Assembly (NCBI RefSeq): GCF_002095475.1
Contig: NZ_MLFR01000001.1
Coordinates: forward strand, 62,001 to 126,000
Source of the DNA: Pantoea rwandensis
Lineage (GTDB): Bacteria; Pseudomonadota; Gammaproteobacteria; Enterobacterales; Enterobacteriaceae
Direction of reading: 5' to 3'
Length of the DNA: 64,000 nt
The notes below the pieces were generated by a model. It was not told where the DNA came from, made no database searches, and worked only from the letters and a program-made list of their open reading frames with translations. The translations under genes were made by a program, and so were the position numbers. Positions 9,008 to 17,636 of the stretch are shown piece after piece. Position 1 is the stretch's first letter, and every line of letters starts with the position of its first letter.

Positions 9008-10096
9008 TTATTTACCGGCAGCCGCTCGCCACTGCTTAATAAATTCCAGACGCTTCGCCGGCTCCAGATACTCCAGCAGTGATTCATCAACGGGAATAGG
9101 TTTCAGTGCATTGCCCAGCATTTTGGTCATGCCATCGATATCATTTTTACCTTCGATATCATTGCGCAATGATGGAATGTCGGCCTGGTTCGCCAGGATA
9201 TTTTGTCCTTTTTCTGATAACACGTAATCAAGCCACAACTTGGCGGCATTCTCGTGCTCGGCGTCTTCCGTAATAAACGAGACGCGTGATAACACCAAGA
9301 TGTAATCTTTCGGATAAGCAATGCCTAATGCCGGATCGTTTTTGGCACGGGCTTCAGCGTAGGACCCCAGAATATTGAAGCCAATCAGGTTTTCACCCGA
9401 GGACACGCGCTCCATCATGGTGCCGGTGGATGACTGCACGGTCAGGCCGCCTTTGGCCATGCCCGCAAGGTTTTGCTTGTATTGCGGATCAACTTTGCTG
9501 TCCTCAACGGTAAGCATAAATCCAAGACCCGATTTTTCGATATCGTAGGTAGTGACTTTATTTTTGAATTTATCCGGGTTAGCGGAAATCATTTTCGCCA
9601 GCGCCGTGTGGGAGTCGGGCGCTTCACCTTTCGGGATTAATTTATTGTTATAAATGAACACCACCGGCTCATAGGTGGTGCCATAGGCTTTGTTTTGCCA
9701 TACCGCCCATTTCGGAATCTTGCTCTGCTCAGGCGAGGTGTATTCCGCCGCATACTCGGTGGCCAGTTTCAGCGCGGTATCCATTGACGAGCTCCATACC
9801 ACATCACCGCTACCGCTGCCTGAAGCCTGTTCACTGATATAGCGGTTATAGAGTTCGGTGCTGTTCATGTCGTTATATTCGACTTTAATGCCAGGATAGA
9901 GCGACTCAAAGCCTTTGATAAGCGGACCTGCTGCTTTGGTATCGGTGGTCGAATACACCACCACTTTGCCCTCTTTGGTCGCCGCATCAATGACTTTCTG
10001 ATAGTCGGCGGGATAACCAGCAGGCGCAGCCGCGAGTGCAGAGAAGGAGAGTCCTGCCAGTACAGAGGTTGTTAAAAAACGCAGAGAGGTTTTCAT
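9008..10096 (-). CDS. ABC importer periplasmic substrate-binding protein (AfuA/FbpA-like)
   Basis: A 362-residue protein with a signal peptide (hydrophobic 7-20, cleavage near ALAA-APAG). The motif GKVVVYSTTDTKAAGPLIKGFESLYPG is typical of the Fe3+/sugar-phosphate/2-aminoethylphosphonate binding-protein family. A strong ribosome site (AAGGA) is six bases before the ATG. It is the first gene of the three-gene importer. I do not see the paired tyrosines that coordinate iron in FbpA, so a phosphorylated ligand is as likely as iron. This is inference from motifs only. Confidence 0.88.
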   Translation of the reverse strand: MKTSLRFLTTSVLAGLSFSALAAAPAGYPADYQKVIDAATKEGKVVVYSTTDTKAAGPLIKGFESLYPGIKVEYNDMNSTELYNRYISEQASGSGSGDVVWSSSMDTALKLATEYAAEYTSPEQSKIPKWAVWQNKAYGTTYEPVVFIYNNKLIPKGEAPDSHTALAKMISANPDKFKNKVTTYDIEKSGLGFMLTVEDSKVDPQYKQNLAGMAKGGLTVQSSTGTMMERVSSGENLIGFNILGSYAEARAKNDPALGIAYPKDYILVLSRVSFITEDAEHENAAKLWLDYVLSEKGQNILANQADIPSLRNDIEGKNDIDGMTKMLGNALKPIPVDESLLEYLEPAKRLEFIKQWRAAAGK

Positions 10097-10355
10097 ACAG
10101 ATCCTTTTGGTTACATTTGTTACAAGAATTTAACAGTAACCCATTGCGACTCCGATGCAATCCGCTGCTGAAGGTTTTTCCAGCTTTTGTGAACTCAGTT
10201 TGGTTATTCATTTCGGCGAAAAACTATTTCAGATTAAATGCGGTATATATTTGCCTGATTTAAAGGAAACGGTTCACACTTTTCTTAATTAAACATTAAG
10301 AACGAAAGGGACTAGATTTATTTTAGGTCAGTAAAAAAGAAAACTATTTTTCCTT

Positions 10356-10372
10356 TTTAAGGGAGATTTAAG
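10356..10372 (+). promoter_or_regulatory. PmrA-like operator: TTTAAG-N5-TTTAAG direct repeat
   Basis: The two identical hexamers TTTAAG at 10356-10361 and 10367-10372 are separated by five bases, so they repeat every 11 bases, one helical turn. This is the architecture of OmpR/PhoB-family sites and is close to the PmrA box. It lies 47 bases upstream of an operon that encodes an OmpR-family response regulator and membrane-lipid enzymes, so autoregulation is likely. The rest of the AT-rich gap 10097-10355 shows no gene. Confidence 0.6.
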
Positions 10373-10418
10373 TTTACCCCGCCATCATAGGCGCAATATG
10401 TTGACGGGGATACCGAAC

Positions 10419-11189
10419 ATGACTGATACCTTTACAGAATTGAAAACCAAAGTACCTCAGGCTGGATTGTTGTTTTGGGTACTCAAAATGATGTCCACCA
10501 CGGTCGGTGAAACGGGGGCAGATTGGGTTAACTTCGGCTTAGGTCTTGGGCTTACGGGCACTTCGCTTGTTTCTGCCATGCTGTATCTGGTTGTACTGCT
10601 ATTTCAGCTGCGCGCACCGCGCTATATCCCATGGTTATATTGGCTTACTGTCTTAATGGTGAGCATTACCGGGACGCTCTTAACAGATTATTTGACCGAT
10701 CAGCTGCAGGTGCCGTTGCTGTATTCGGTGGTGATGTTTGGATCAGGCTTAGTCATGGTGCTGATGTTTTGGCATCGGACGGAAGGCACGCTGGAATTTT
10801 CCTCAATTAATACGCTAGGTCGCGAACTCTACTACTGGCTCGCGATTATGCTGACCTTCGCCTTTGGTACTGCATTAGGTGATGCGCTGGCAGAAAAAAT
10901 GTCGCTTGGCTACTTAACGACAACGCTTCTGTTCGCTGTATTCATTGCCTCGAGTGCTGTGCTGTGGCGAATCGGCAAACTCAGCAGCGTGGCCAGCTTC
11001 TGGACGGTATACGTGCTGACGCGTCCATTAGGGGCATCCCTGGCCGATCTATTTTCGCAGCCGATTAAAGAGGGAGGATTAGGCTATGGCACTACGCCTG
11101 TGAATATTATTTTCCTGCTCGCCATGGCGATATTAATCGGTGCGTCAACGCTCTATAGCCACTCGTCACGTCAGTTATCCAAACGCTAA
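10419..11189 (+). CDS. COG4705-type polytopic membrane protein of unknown function
   Basis: A 256-residue protein with about seven or eight transmembrane segments. I take the ATG at 10419 (MTDTFTEL) because GGGG lies nine bases before it; an in-frame ATG at 10398 is possible. The repeated motifs STTVGETGADWV and FAFGTALGDALAEK (an acidic residue in a small-residue helix) suggest an internal duplication. This is typical of a membrane-anchored family often found beside PmrA/QseB-type two-component genes. Its biochemical function is not known to me. It leads the envelope operon. Confidence 0.75.
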   Translation: MTDTFTELKTKVPQAGLLFWVLKMMSTTVGETGADWVNFGLGLGLTGTSLVSAMLYLVVLLFQLRAPRYIPWLYWLTVLMVSITGTLLTDYLTDQLQVPLLYSVVMFGSGLVMVLMFWHRTEGTLEFSSINTLGRELYYWLAIMLTFAFGTALGDALAEKMSLGYLTTTLLFAVFIASSAVLWRIGKLSSVASFWTVYVLTRPLGASLADLFSQPIKEGGLGYGTTPVNIIFLLAMAILIGASTLYSHSSRQLSKR

Positions 11190-11208
11190 TCCGATCAGGA
11201 ATAATAAT

Positions 11209-11835
11209 ATGCTTCAGCATCTGATGGACTTTTTCTCTGGCAGTCATTTAATTGCGCTGGTGAATGCCGATCCTTTATGGGTGGTGGCGATCGTGGCAGT
11301 GATTATTTTGTGTGAAACCGGACTGGTGATTGTACCGTTTTTACCGGGAGATTCGTTGTTGTTTACCTTGGGGGCCTTTCTCCCTGCAACGTCATTGTCA
11401 CCTGTCATGGTCATTGCACTGTTAACCGCTGCCGCTTTTGTCGGTGACACGCTGAATTACCATATTGGCAAAGGATCGGTAGGGCGCTTTATTTTACGGC
11501 GCCAATGGTTAAAGTCGCAGCATCGCGCAAAGACGGAGACGTTTTTTCAAAAATATGGTTCTGCCACGGTATTTATCGGTCGATTTGTACCCATTGTACG
11601 CACCTTAGCCCCGTTTATTGCTGGCCTGTCTGCCATGCCTCGATCTGCGTTTTTACTGTGGAATTTCGCTGGCGCTTTAGCTTGGTGCAGCAGTTTTATC
11701 GCGTTGGGCTACTTCTTGGGAGATTTAGCTTGGGTCCGCGATCACCGTGAGTGGCTGGCGCTCAGTATCATTGGCGTCTCACTGCTGCCTGTGCTGACTG
11801 CTATCTTGCGTCCGGCACAGCAGGAAGAGCCATGA
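11209..11835 (+). CDS. DedA-family membrane protein (putative lipid flippase)
   Basis: A 208-residue protein starting at ATG 11209 with AGGA nine bases upstream. The DedA core is clear: PFLPGDSLLFTLGAF, the proton-site acidic residue in FVGDTLNYHIGK, and FIGRFVPIVRTLAPFIAG with its essential arginines. DedA proteins help recycle undecaprenyl phosphate or phosphatidylethanolamine across the inner membrane and affect polymyxin resistance. The stop codon overlaps the response-regulator start (ATGA), so the two are translationally coupled. Two PAP2 phosphatases lie in the same operon, which supports a shared lipid-carrier role. Confidence 0.9.
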   Translation: MLQHLMDFFSGSHLIALVNADPLWVVAIVAVIILCETGLVIVPFLPGDSLLFTLGAFLPATSLSPVMVIALLTAAAFVGDTLNYHIGKGSVGRFILRRQWLKSQHRAKTETFFQKYGSATVFIGRFVPIVRTLAPFIAGLSAMPRSAFLLWNFAGALAWCSSFIALGYFLGDLAWVRDHREWLALSIIGVSLLPVLTAILRPAQQEEP

Positions 11836-12500
11836 GAGTCCTGCTGGTGGAAGACGACCGTATGATCGGTGATGCAGTTTACGCGGCGTTGAAAGATGCC
11901 GCCTATGCCGCGGATTGGGTGCGCGATGGAGAACAGGCGCTGCTCAGCCTGAACACTCACCCCTACGATCTGGTGTTACTTGATCTCGGATTACCGCGAC
12001 GTGATGGGCTGGCGGTGCTGAAACAACTGCGTCAACAGGGAAATCAGGTGCCGTTGCTGATCGTTACCGCACGTGATGCACTGGAAGATCGTTTGAATGG
12101 CTTGGATGCGGGTGCCGACGATTATGTGCTCAAGCCATTTGCCATGAGTGAATTACTGGCACGCGCGCGTGCGGTGATGCGACGGAAAGCGGGGAATGCT
12201 GCTCCGCTGATGAGCAATGGTCTTTTGACGCTCAATCCGGCGACCCGTCAGGTATGTCATCTTCAGCGCGACCAAACCCACACTCTGTCTGCTCGTGAGT
12301 ATGCGTTGTTGCAGGCGTTGATCGCCCAGCCCGGTCAGATTTTTTCGCGCAGCGAGTTAGAAAGCAAAATCTACGGCTGGGGCGAAGAGGTTGAGAGCAA
12401 CGCCATTGAATACTTCATTCATTCACTGCGAAAAAAGCTCGGTAGCGATGCGATTCAGAATGTGCGGGGCGTGGGATGGAAAGTCTCAAAAAACGCTTGA
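11832..12500 (+). CDS. OmpR-family response regulator (PmrA/QseB-like)
   Basis: A 222-residue regulator. The receiver domain (1-115) has acidic pair ED (about 8-9), phospho-acceptor Asp in LVLLDLGLPRRDG (Asp51) and Lys in DYVLKPF. The winged-helix DNA-binding domain spans about 125-220 and ends NVRGVGWKVSKNA. The longer ORF from 11751 is rejected because MRVLLVEDD is the family start. It overlaps the DedA gene by four bases and its kinase by 25. Wording is closest to PmrA/QseB, and a PmrA-like direct repeat precedes the operon. Confidence 0.93.
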   Translation: MRVLLVEDDRMIGDAVYAALKDAAYAADWVRDGEQALLSLNTHPYDLVLLDLGLPRRDGLAVLKQLRQQGNQVPLLIVTARDALEDRLNGLDAGADDYVLKPFAMSELLARARAVMRRKAGNAAPLMSNGLLTLNPATRQVCHLQRDQTHTLSAREYALLQALIAQPGQIFSRSELESKIYGWGEEVESNAIEYFIHSLRKKLGSDAIQNVRGVGWKVSKNA

Positions 12501-13816
12501 GTGAATCAGTACAGTTACGTCTGTCGCTGGTTTTGTGTGTCGCCGTCGGTAGCATCGCTTTACTCAGCGGGGTGTTGGGTTTTCTCTCTGCATGGGATGA
12601 AGCGCATGAGTTGCAGGATTCCTCGCTGCAACAAATCGCCAGTCTGGCGAAGGATGGCATGCTGACGCCCGGTAATAGCAGTTTCATCAGCCCGCCGCTG
12701 CAGGATGAGGAGGGCTCGCGCATTGTGGTGCACTTCATCATGCCTGCTGCTGCGCCCGTCGCTGATTTTGCACTGCCCGCGCAGTTGGAAGTGGGTTTTC
12801 ACACGCTGAAAGTCAATCAACAACGCTATCGCGTGCTAATAGAAAACATGGCTGGTGGTGTGCGCATCGCGGTGGCGCAACGTGCTTCGGTGCAGGAAAG
12901 CGTCGCGCTCTCTTCTGCACTGCGCACCTTAGTGCCGTTTGGCATTCTTTTTCCGGTACTGCTGTATCTGATTGCTGACCTGGTGAAGAAGATTTTCCGC
13001 CCAATCCGCCAACTGGCGGCGGAGGTCGATCAGCAATGCGACAGTGCCTCAATGTCTCTGAATGGCGAGACAATTCCGCGTGAAATTCAACCCTTTATCA
13101 CCGCGATCAATCGCCTGCTACAACGATCTTCCGATGCCATCACGCAGCAACGGCGTTTTGTTGCGGATGCTGCCCACGAACTTCGCTCACCACTGACGGC
13201 GCTGATGCTGCAATCCGAGCGGCTGGCAAGTAGCGAACTGCCGCCGGAGAGCCAGCATCGGCTAAGTAATTTGCGTGCGGGTATGGAACGCGCCAGTTGG
13301 CTGGTGGAACAGTTGCTGACGCTGAGCCGCGCTCAAAGTGGGGAAGCGGGAGTGCTGCCACCCGTGGAGCGTACACCAGTGTTTGCGGTGGTGAAGCAGG
13401 TGATCGCCGATCTGCATCCGTTAGCTGAGCACAAAGCCCAGGATCTGGGGGTGCTCAGCATCAGAGATGCGGTGGTGATGGTTCGCCCCTCTGATCTCTA
13501 TACCGCGCTGCGCAACCTGTTGCACAACGCCATCCAATACACGCCGGAGGGCGGATGCATCGATATCGCTATCGAACAGCATCCCCGTCAGGTGTTGATC
13601 ACCATCGAAGATTCCGGTCCCGGTGTTCCAGCCGATAAGCACCATCGGGTTTTTGACGCTTTTTATCGCATGGAAGGCAATGACGCCAACGGCTCAGGCT
13701 TAGGTCTGTCGATTGTCCACGCCATGCTGGTTCGTATGCAGGGTGAGGTGGCGCTATCGGCCACCACGCGCTTCCCCTCGGGTTTAAAGGTAAGCGTTTC
13801 CCTGCCACTGGCTTAA
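12476..13816 (+). CDS. Sensor histidine kinase of the PmrB/QseC type
   Basis: A 446-residue membrane kinase. Transmembrane helix 1 is about 15-40 and helix 2 about 145-165, with a roughly 100-residue periplasmic sensor between them. The H-box RRFVADAAHELRSPLTAL holds the phosphorylated histidine. N-box (NLLHNAIQYTPEGG), G1 (EDSGPGVP) and G2 (GSGLGLSI) ATP motifs are intact. It overlaps its regulator gene. The periplasmic domain has no ExxE iron-sensing motif that I can see, so the signal is unknown. Confidence 0.93.
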   Translation: MESLKKRLSESVQLRLSLVLCVAVGSIALLSGVLGFLSAWDEAHELQDSSLQQIASLAKDGMLTPGNSSFISPPLQDEEGSRIVVHFIMPAAAPVADFALPAQLEVGFHTLKVNQQRYRVLIENMAGGVRIAVAQRASVQESVALSSALRTLVPFGILFPVLLYLIADLVKKIFRPIRQLAAEVDQQCDSASMSLNGETIPREIQPFITAINRLLQRSSDAITQQRRFVADAAHELRSPLTALMLQSERLASSELPPESQHRLSNLRAGMERASWLVEQLLTLSRAQSGEAGVLPPVERTPVFAVVKQVIADLHPLAEHKAQDLGVLSIRDAVVMVRPSDLYTALRNLLHNAIQYTPEGGCIDIAIEQHPRQVLITIEDSGPGVPADKHHRVFDAFYRMEGNDANGSGLGLSIVHAMLVRMQGEVALSATTRFPSGLKVSVSLPLA

Positions 13817-13836
13817 TTGATTACAAGGAGATAGCG

Positions 13837-14445
13837 ATGTTTCTGACATCTGAAAACGCGGAAAATATTAACGACACGGTATTCCTGCTGCTGAACGCGC
13901 CGGCACATGCATCGACGGCAATGCTGAGTTTTGGCAATGTCTGCGCAACGTGGCTGATATTGATATATCCGTTGGCATTGCTGGTTTATTGGTTCAGTTT
14001 TAACCGGGATAAGCAACAGGTGGCATTATCCGCTTTACTGACGTCGCTGATCGCGTTAACCCTCAACGTGATCATTGGGGATTTCTTCCCTCATCCACGA
14101 CCGTTTATGGTGCCGATTGGCCACACCTTTATTTCCCATGTCGCCGACGCTTCTTTCCCCAGCGATCATATGACGCTGGCCTGTGCGATTACGATGAGCT
14201 TGTTATTTAGCCAACGGCTGATATCAGGTGCCGTGCTGCTGGTGATGAGCGGATTTATTGCCTGGGGGCGAATCTATATGGGGGTGCATTTCCCCGGCGA
14301 TATGTTGGGTTCGGTGCTGGTGGCACTGGGGTGTGCATTCGCTGTTAATAAAACGGAACCGCTATTCACACCGCTGTTTAATAAACTCTGTAATTTGAAT
14401 GATTATTTATTCGGTTATTTAAAATTCACGCGCGCAAAACATTAA
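13837..14445 (+). CDS. PAP2-family undecaprenyl-diphosphatase-like phosphatase (BcrC/YbjG type)
   Basis: A 202-residue membrane protein with five or six helices and the three PAP2 motifs: FFPHPRPF, FPSDHMT (Asp where other PAP2 proteins have Gly, as in BcrC/YbjG) and GRIYMGVHFPGDML. BcrC-like enzymes hydrolyse undecaprenyl pyrophosphate at the periplasmic face and give bacitracin tolerance. It follows the kinase by 20 bases with AAGGAG before the ATG, so it is in the same operon. Polymyxin-type regulation would match known PmrA control of YbjG-like enzymes in enterobacteria. Confidence 0.88.
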   Translation: MFLTSENAENINDTVFLLLNAPAHASTAMLSFGNVCATWLILIYPLALLVYWFSFNRDKQQVALSALLTSLIALTLNVIIGDFFPHPRPFMVPIGHTFISHVADASFPSDHMTLACAITMSLLFSQRLISGAVLLVMSGFIAWGRIYMGVHFPGDMLGSVLVALGCAFAVNKTEPLFTPLFNKLCNLNDYLFGYLKFTRAKH

Positions 14446-14452
14446 TTGATGG

Positions 14453-15184
14453 ATGACTAAACCAATGCGATTTTTACGCAGCCCTTATATTGCGCTGATC
14501 ATCTGTTGTGCATTGTTGTTTGCTATTCCGTTATTTGCCTGGGGAATTCACTGGAGCTGGAATGCCAACGATCAATCCGCGCTGTTATGGTGGTTTTATT
14601 TGCTGACGCAGACCGTGAGTAAACCTTTTGGCTTTATCACGTCTGCGTTAATGTTGTTTGTTTTGATTTATACGTTGAATATTCGCCGGGGAGATTGGGT
14701 TAAATTTTCTTTGGTGATGTTGTTGCCGGTGATAGTAGGGCAAGTGGCGGTGAGCGAAATCAAAAAGACCAACCATGAGCCACGCCCCTATGTGGTGTGG
14801 CTGAGTCAAACTGACAGTGAGATTGATCGCCACTTTTACCAAGATGATCCTGCCCAGCGGCAGCAGCTGGTTACCCAGCGGTTGGCAAATAACACCCAGA
14901 TTCCGAATTGGCAGAAGCAGCACTGGCTACAGCAGGTCGATCCTGCCTTTCCTTCCGGGCACACGATTTTTGCTGCCACTTGGGCATTAATGGCGGTGGC
15001 GCTGCTGATGGCGCGGGGTAAGTGGCTGTTGGCTGGGCTGGTGATGTTGTGGGCTTATGGCGTGATCATCAGTCGTCTGGCGCTGGGTATGCACTGGCCG
15101 GGGGATCTGTTTACGTCGATTATGATAGCGCTGTATCTAAGTCTGCCGGCTGTGTGGTGGTGGTTGCGGTCAGCGGTTGTCTAA
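14453..15184 (+). CDS. PAP2-family phosphatase, PgpB-like
   Basis: A 243-residue membrane phosphatase with the full PAP2 triad: KKTNHEPRPYV, AFPSGHTIFA and SRLALGMHWPGDL. Length, the long periplasmic loop between motifs 1 and 2 (about residues 105-155) and helix number match PgpB, which dephosphorylates phosphatidylglycerophosphate and undecaprenyl pyrophosphate. It starts eight bases after the preceding PAP2 gene and ends the envelope operon. Two non-identical PAP2 enzymes in one operon suggest different lipid substrates. Confidence 0.88.
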   Translation: MTKPMRFLRSPYIALIICCALLFAIPLFAWGIHWSWNANDQSALLWWFYLLTQTVSKPFGFITSALMLFVLIYTLNIRRGDWVKFSLVMLLPVIVGQVAVSEIKKTNHEPRPYVVWLSQTDSEIDRHFYQDDPAQRQQLVTQRLANNTQIPNWQKQHWLQQVDPAFPSGHTIFAATWALMAVALLMARGKWLLAGLVMLWAYGVIISRLALGMHWPGDLFTSIMIALYLSLPAVWWWLRSAVV

Positions 15185-15772
15185 ACGGTGCTAAATAAAC
15201 ATGTGGTGATAACGCAGTCTGGTGCCGCTCTGGGGCTGGCTGTCCTCGCGCCGCTGACGCGGTACCTTCACTTCACTCGTCAGCCTGACGGACCGGCGCA
15301 GACGGGACTTTCCCTGTCCCGGCTGCACCTTTCGCCAGCATCCATGCTGGCTCTCCTGGCCTCCTCATTCCGTTCAGCGCTGCGAAATGCCAGCCCCAGA
15401 GCGGCCCCAGCCTGCTTGCTAACTTCTGTTTACGCTGTTGGAGAGGGCGCGATGGTGAGGGCTTTAGGGCTTTTACTGCCACAAAGCGCACTGTGTCGGA
15501 GGCCACATCGCCCTTGCTTCTGCAAAGGGCACGTAGTTTAAGGCCACAGCGCCTCTGATGCTGCAAGGGCTATTCGCAGCGCTGAGGCGGAGACGTTGTG
15601 CCATGAGCCAGTCGCAGGGATGCGACAGGCAGTTCGGGTAGGCCTGGATGGCTGTACCCGAACGGTCCGGCCGGCACGGCGTTGCAGCCGAAGGCACCGC
15701 GAAGCGGCGCGAGGACGGCCCGGCAGCAGCAGAGGTGCTGTGGCCCGCACCAACATGTTCATATATATAAAA
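15185..15772. other. GC-rich structured non-coding block
   Basis: About 590 bases without a credible gene. The open frames here have odd, low-complexity translations and overlap on several strands. The DNA is richer in GC than its neighbours and dense in palindromes: GTCGCA/TGCGAC at 15611-15626 with a four-base loop, and GTTCGGGTA/TACCCGAAC at 15632-15663. GC-rich half-repeats continue to about 15750. It may be a dispersed repeat or a structured RNA; I cannot tell which from one copy. Confidence 0.5.
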
Positions 15773-15800
15773 AGGCCGCCATTTTAGAAAATAGCGGCCT
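15773..15800 (-). terminator. Rho-independent terminator of the small secreted-protein gene
   Basis: AGGCCGC and GCGGCCT pair, with an inner ATTTT/AAAAT stem. On the minus strand a run of T residues follows (complement of 15767-15773). It lies 50 bases after the stop of the 95-residue gene and separates it from the GC-rich block. Confidence 0.75.
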
Positions 15801-15850
15801 CATTCAAAAAGGACCTAAGCTGGCATGCATTCGCCAGCGAATTGACTATC

Positions 15851-16138
15851 TTATTGCTGCTGATAAACCGGTGAGTGGACAGATTTATCGGTCAGGGGAT
15901 GTAGGTTACTGTCGTTATTTACGTGGTGATATTGATCCTCATCCCCCATATTAATATTCTGTTCGCCTAGATCGAAAGGATAATTCTCGTACAATTTATT
16001 CGGTGTGCCGGGATGCCAACTGGCGGGGGTTAATAGCCAGGTGTTGGCGGTGCGTTCCACGCCGATATTGGCTTCAACCTGAGTGACGGCTAACAGGGAA
16101 AATGCAGCTACAAGTATCATCAATAATTTCTGTTTCAT
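15851..16138 (-). CDS. Small secreted or periplasmic protein of unknown function
   Basis: A 95-residue protein. The ATG at 16138 is chosen because GAGGTG stands six bases before it; the upstream GTG overlaps that site. Residues 1-24 are a signal peptide (MKQKLLMILVAAFSLLAV, cleavage near VEA-NI). The mature part is hydrophilic, with scattered His (WHP, YHH, LHP, VHS) and Asp residues and no Cys. I do not recognise the family. It sits just after the CusS-like kinase gene, with a CusR-like site upstream, so a metal-stress role is plausible but unproven. Confidence 0.65.
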   Translation of the reverse strand: MKQKLLMILVAAFSLLAVTQVEANIGVERTANTWLLTPASWHPGTPNKLYENYPFDLGEQNINMGDEDQYHHVNNDSNLHPLTDKSVHSPVYQQQ

Positions 16139-16222
16139 GGTGGTCACCTCGTGGTTAATAACAACTGTTGTGTTGATAGTGTTATTTTCTCACGGTGGTG
16201 GTGACCACACTCAAACCTGAAG

Positions 16223-16238
16223 ATGACAATTCTGACAG
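16223..16238. promoter_or_regulatory. Degenerate CusR/PcoR-like site
   Basis: ATGACAATTCTGACAG matches the copper-response palindrome ATGACAA-NN-TTGTCAT at 13 of 14 to 16 scored positions, depending on how the two spacer bases are counted; the right half is imperfect. It lies 85 bases upstream of the small secreted-protein start. A perfect copy precedes the RND operon at 22607-22624, so both units may share one regulator. Confidence 0.45.
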
Positions 16239-16244
16239 GCGGGT

Positions 16245-17636
16245 TTATTGCGGTATCGAGAAGGTAAAGGTGCTGCCCTTGCCTGGCGTGCTGATGACCG
16301 CCACTTTACCGCCGTGCAACTCCGCGATGGTCTTCACAATCGCCAATCCTAATCCGGTATTTTCTGCGCTGGTGCGTGAAGGATCGGCACGATAAAAACG
16401 TTCAAACAGATGGGGAATGTGTTCGGGCTCGATACCCTCGCCATTATCCTGCACGCTAAAGTGCAGCCAGTGAGGTTCGCGTACAGCGCGCAGAATGATC
16501 TCACCGCCTGCGGGCGTGTAATGCAGTGCATTCGACAGCAGGTTAGAGATGGCACGCTGAAAATGCAGCGGATCGGCAGAGAATGACTCATCGCCGGCTT
16601 GTATCAGCGTGATGTTTTTCTCCTCAGCCAGAATGTCGTAAAAACCAATTAAACGACGGAATTCATTGGCGCTATGCAGCAGATCTTTTTTCAACGGCTC
16701 GCGGCTATTATCGGCGCGGGCCAAAAATAGCATGGAAGAGACGGTGCGCGACAAGCGTTCACCTTCTTCCACTATCGCCTCTAACGTATCCTGATACTCT
16801 GCTGCGCTGCGTGGTTGATTCAGGGTCACGCTGGCCGCTGAAATCAAATTATTGATCGGTGCGCGCAGCTCATGAGCGAGGTCAGAAGAGAAGCGCGTGA
16901 GTTGGGCAAAAGACGCTTCCAGTCGCGTGAGCATGCTGTCGAATGACGAGGCCAACACCACCAATTCCGACGGCCAGCGCTCGGTGGCCAAACGCGTGTG
17001 CAACTCTTCCACGTTGATGGTTTCAATCTGGCGGCTGATCACCCGCAGCGGACGCAGGCCGCGACGTGCCAGACCATAGCCGCAGGCGGCAAATAGCAGG
17101 ATCGCCAAGGCAGCAGCAATCTGCATGCGTGCCCAGTAATTTTCGATGATTTCATTATTGCGTGAGACGTTGAGTGCGGCTTGCACCAACCACAGTTCTT
17201 TATCCTTGAGAGGGAAAGTGGTGGCGGTAATCAGATATTTCTCGTGCTGTTCACCGTCATGATGCTTCCAGCTCTGGTAGTTAAAATCTTTGGTCGGGGA
17301 AGGGTAGGCAGATTGCGGCACGCGCATATTTTTTGACTGAGACCAGACTTTCCCGTCCGGGCTGATGATCCGCAGCGACAGCCGATCTTGCTCAGCAATA
17401 AACTCAAACAACTCCTTTTGCCACTGCTCTTGCGGTCCCTGACGTTCACTGATGGTGCTGGCTATCTCTTTTTGAAACTGCAGCGTACTGCGCAACTCAT
17501 TGACATCTTTACTGTTGAGTTGGTCGCGCAGGGTCTGATAAAGCAAGCCAGAAACGCTATACAACACGATGGCCATTGCCAGTGAAAAAAACAGCGTCAG
17601 GCGAACGGTAATCGGGACATTACGGGGTATCAGCAT
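16245..17636 (-). CDS. CusS/CopS-type heavy-metal sensor histidine kinase
   Basis: A 463-residue kinase starting at ATG 17636 (MLIPRNVPITVRL), 17 bases inside the regulator gene. Helix 1 is about 12-35 and helix 2 about 155-178, followed by a HAMP domain. The H-box FSSDLAHELRAPINNLI, N-box NLLSNALHYTPAGG, and G-boxes QDNGEGIEP and NTGLGLAI are intact. The architecture and H-box wording match the CusS/CopS/IrlS family, which senses periplasmic copper, silver, zinc or cadmium. The actual ligand cannot be read from sequence. Confidence 0.9.
   Translation of the reverse strand: MLIPRNVPITVRLTLFFSLAMAIVLYSVSGLLYQTLRDQLNSKDVNELRSTLQFQKEIASTISERQGPQEQWQKELFEFIAEQDRLSLRIISPDGKVWSQSKNMRVPQSAYPSPTKDFNYQSWKHHDGEQHEKYLITATTFPLKDKELWLVQAALNVSRNNEIIENYWARMQIAAALAILLFAACGYGLARRGLRPLRVISRQIETINVEELHTRLATERWPSELVVLASSFDSMLTRLEASFAQLTRFSSDLAHELRAPINNLISAASVTLNQPRSAAEYQDTLEAIVEEGERLSRTVSSMLFLARADNSREPLKKDLLHSANEFRRLIGFYDILAEEKNITLIQAGDESFSADPLHFQRAISNLLSNALHYTPAGGEIILRAVREPHWLHFSVQDNGEGIEPEHIPHLFERFYRADPSRTSAENTGLGLAIVKTIAELHGGKVAVISTPGKGSTFTFSIPQ

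Noticed and set aside
15188..15541. A 117-codon open frame after the pgpB-like gene
   Set aside because: Low-complexity translation, several competing frames on both strands and no ribosome site; it lies in the GC-rich structured block.
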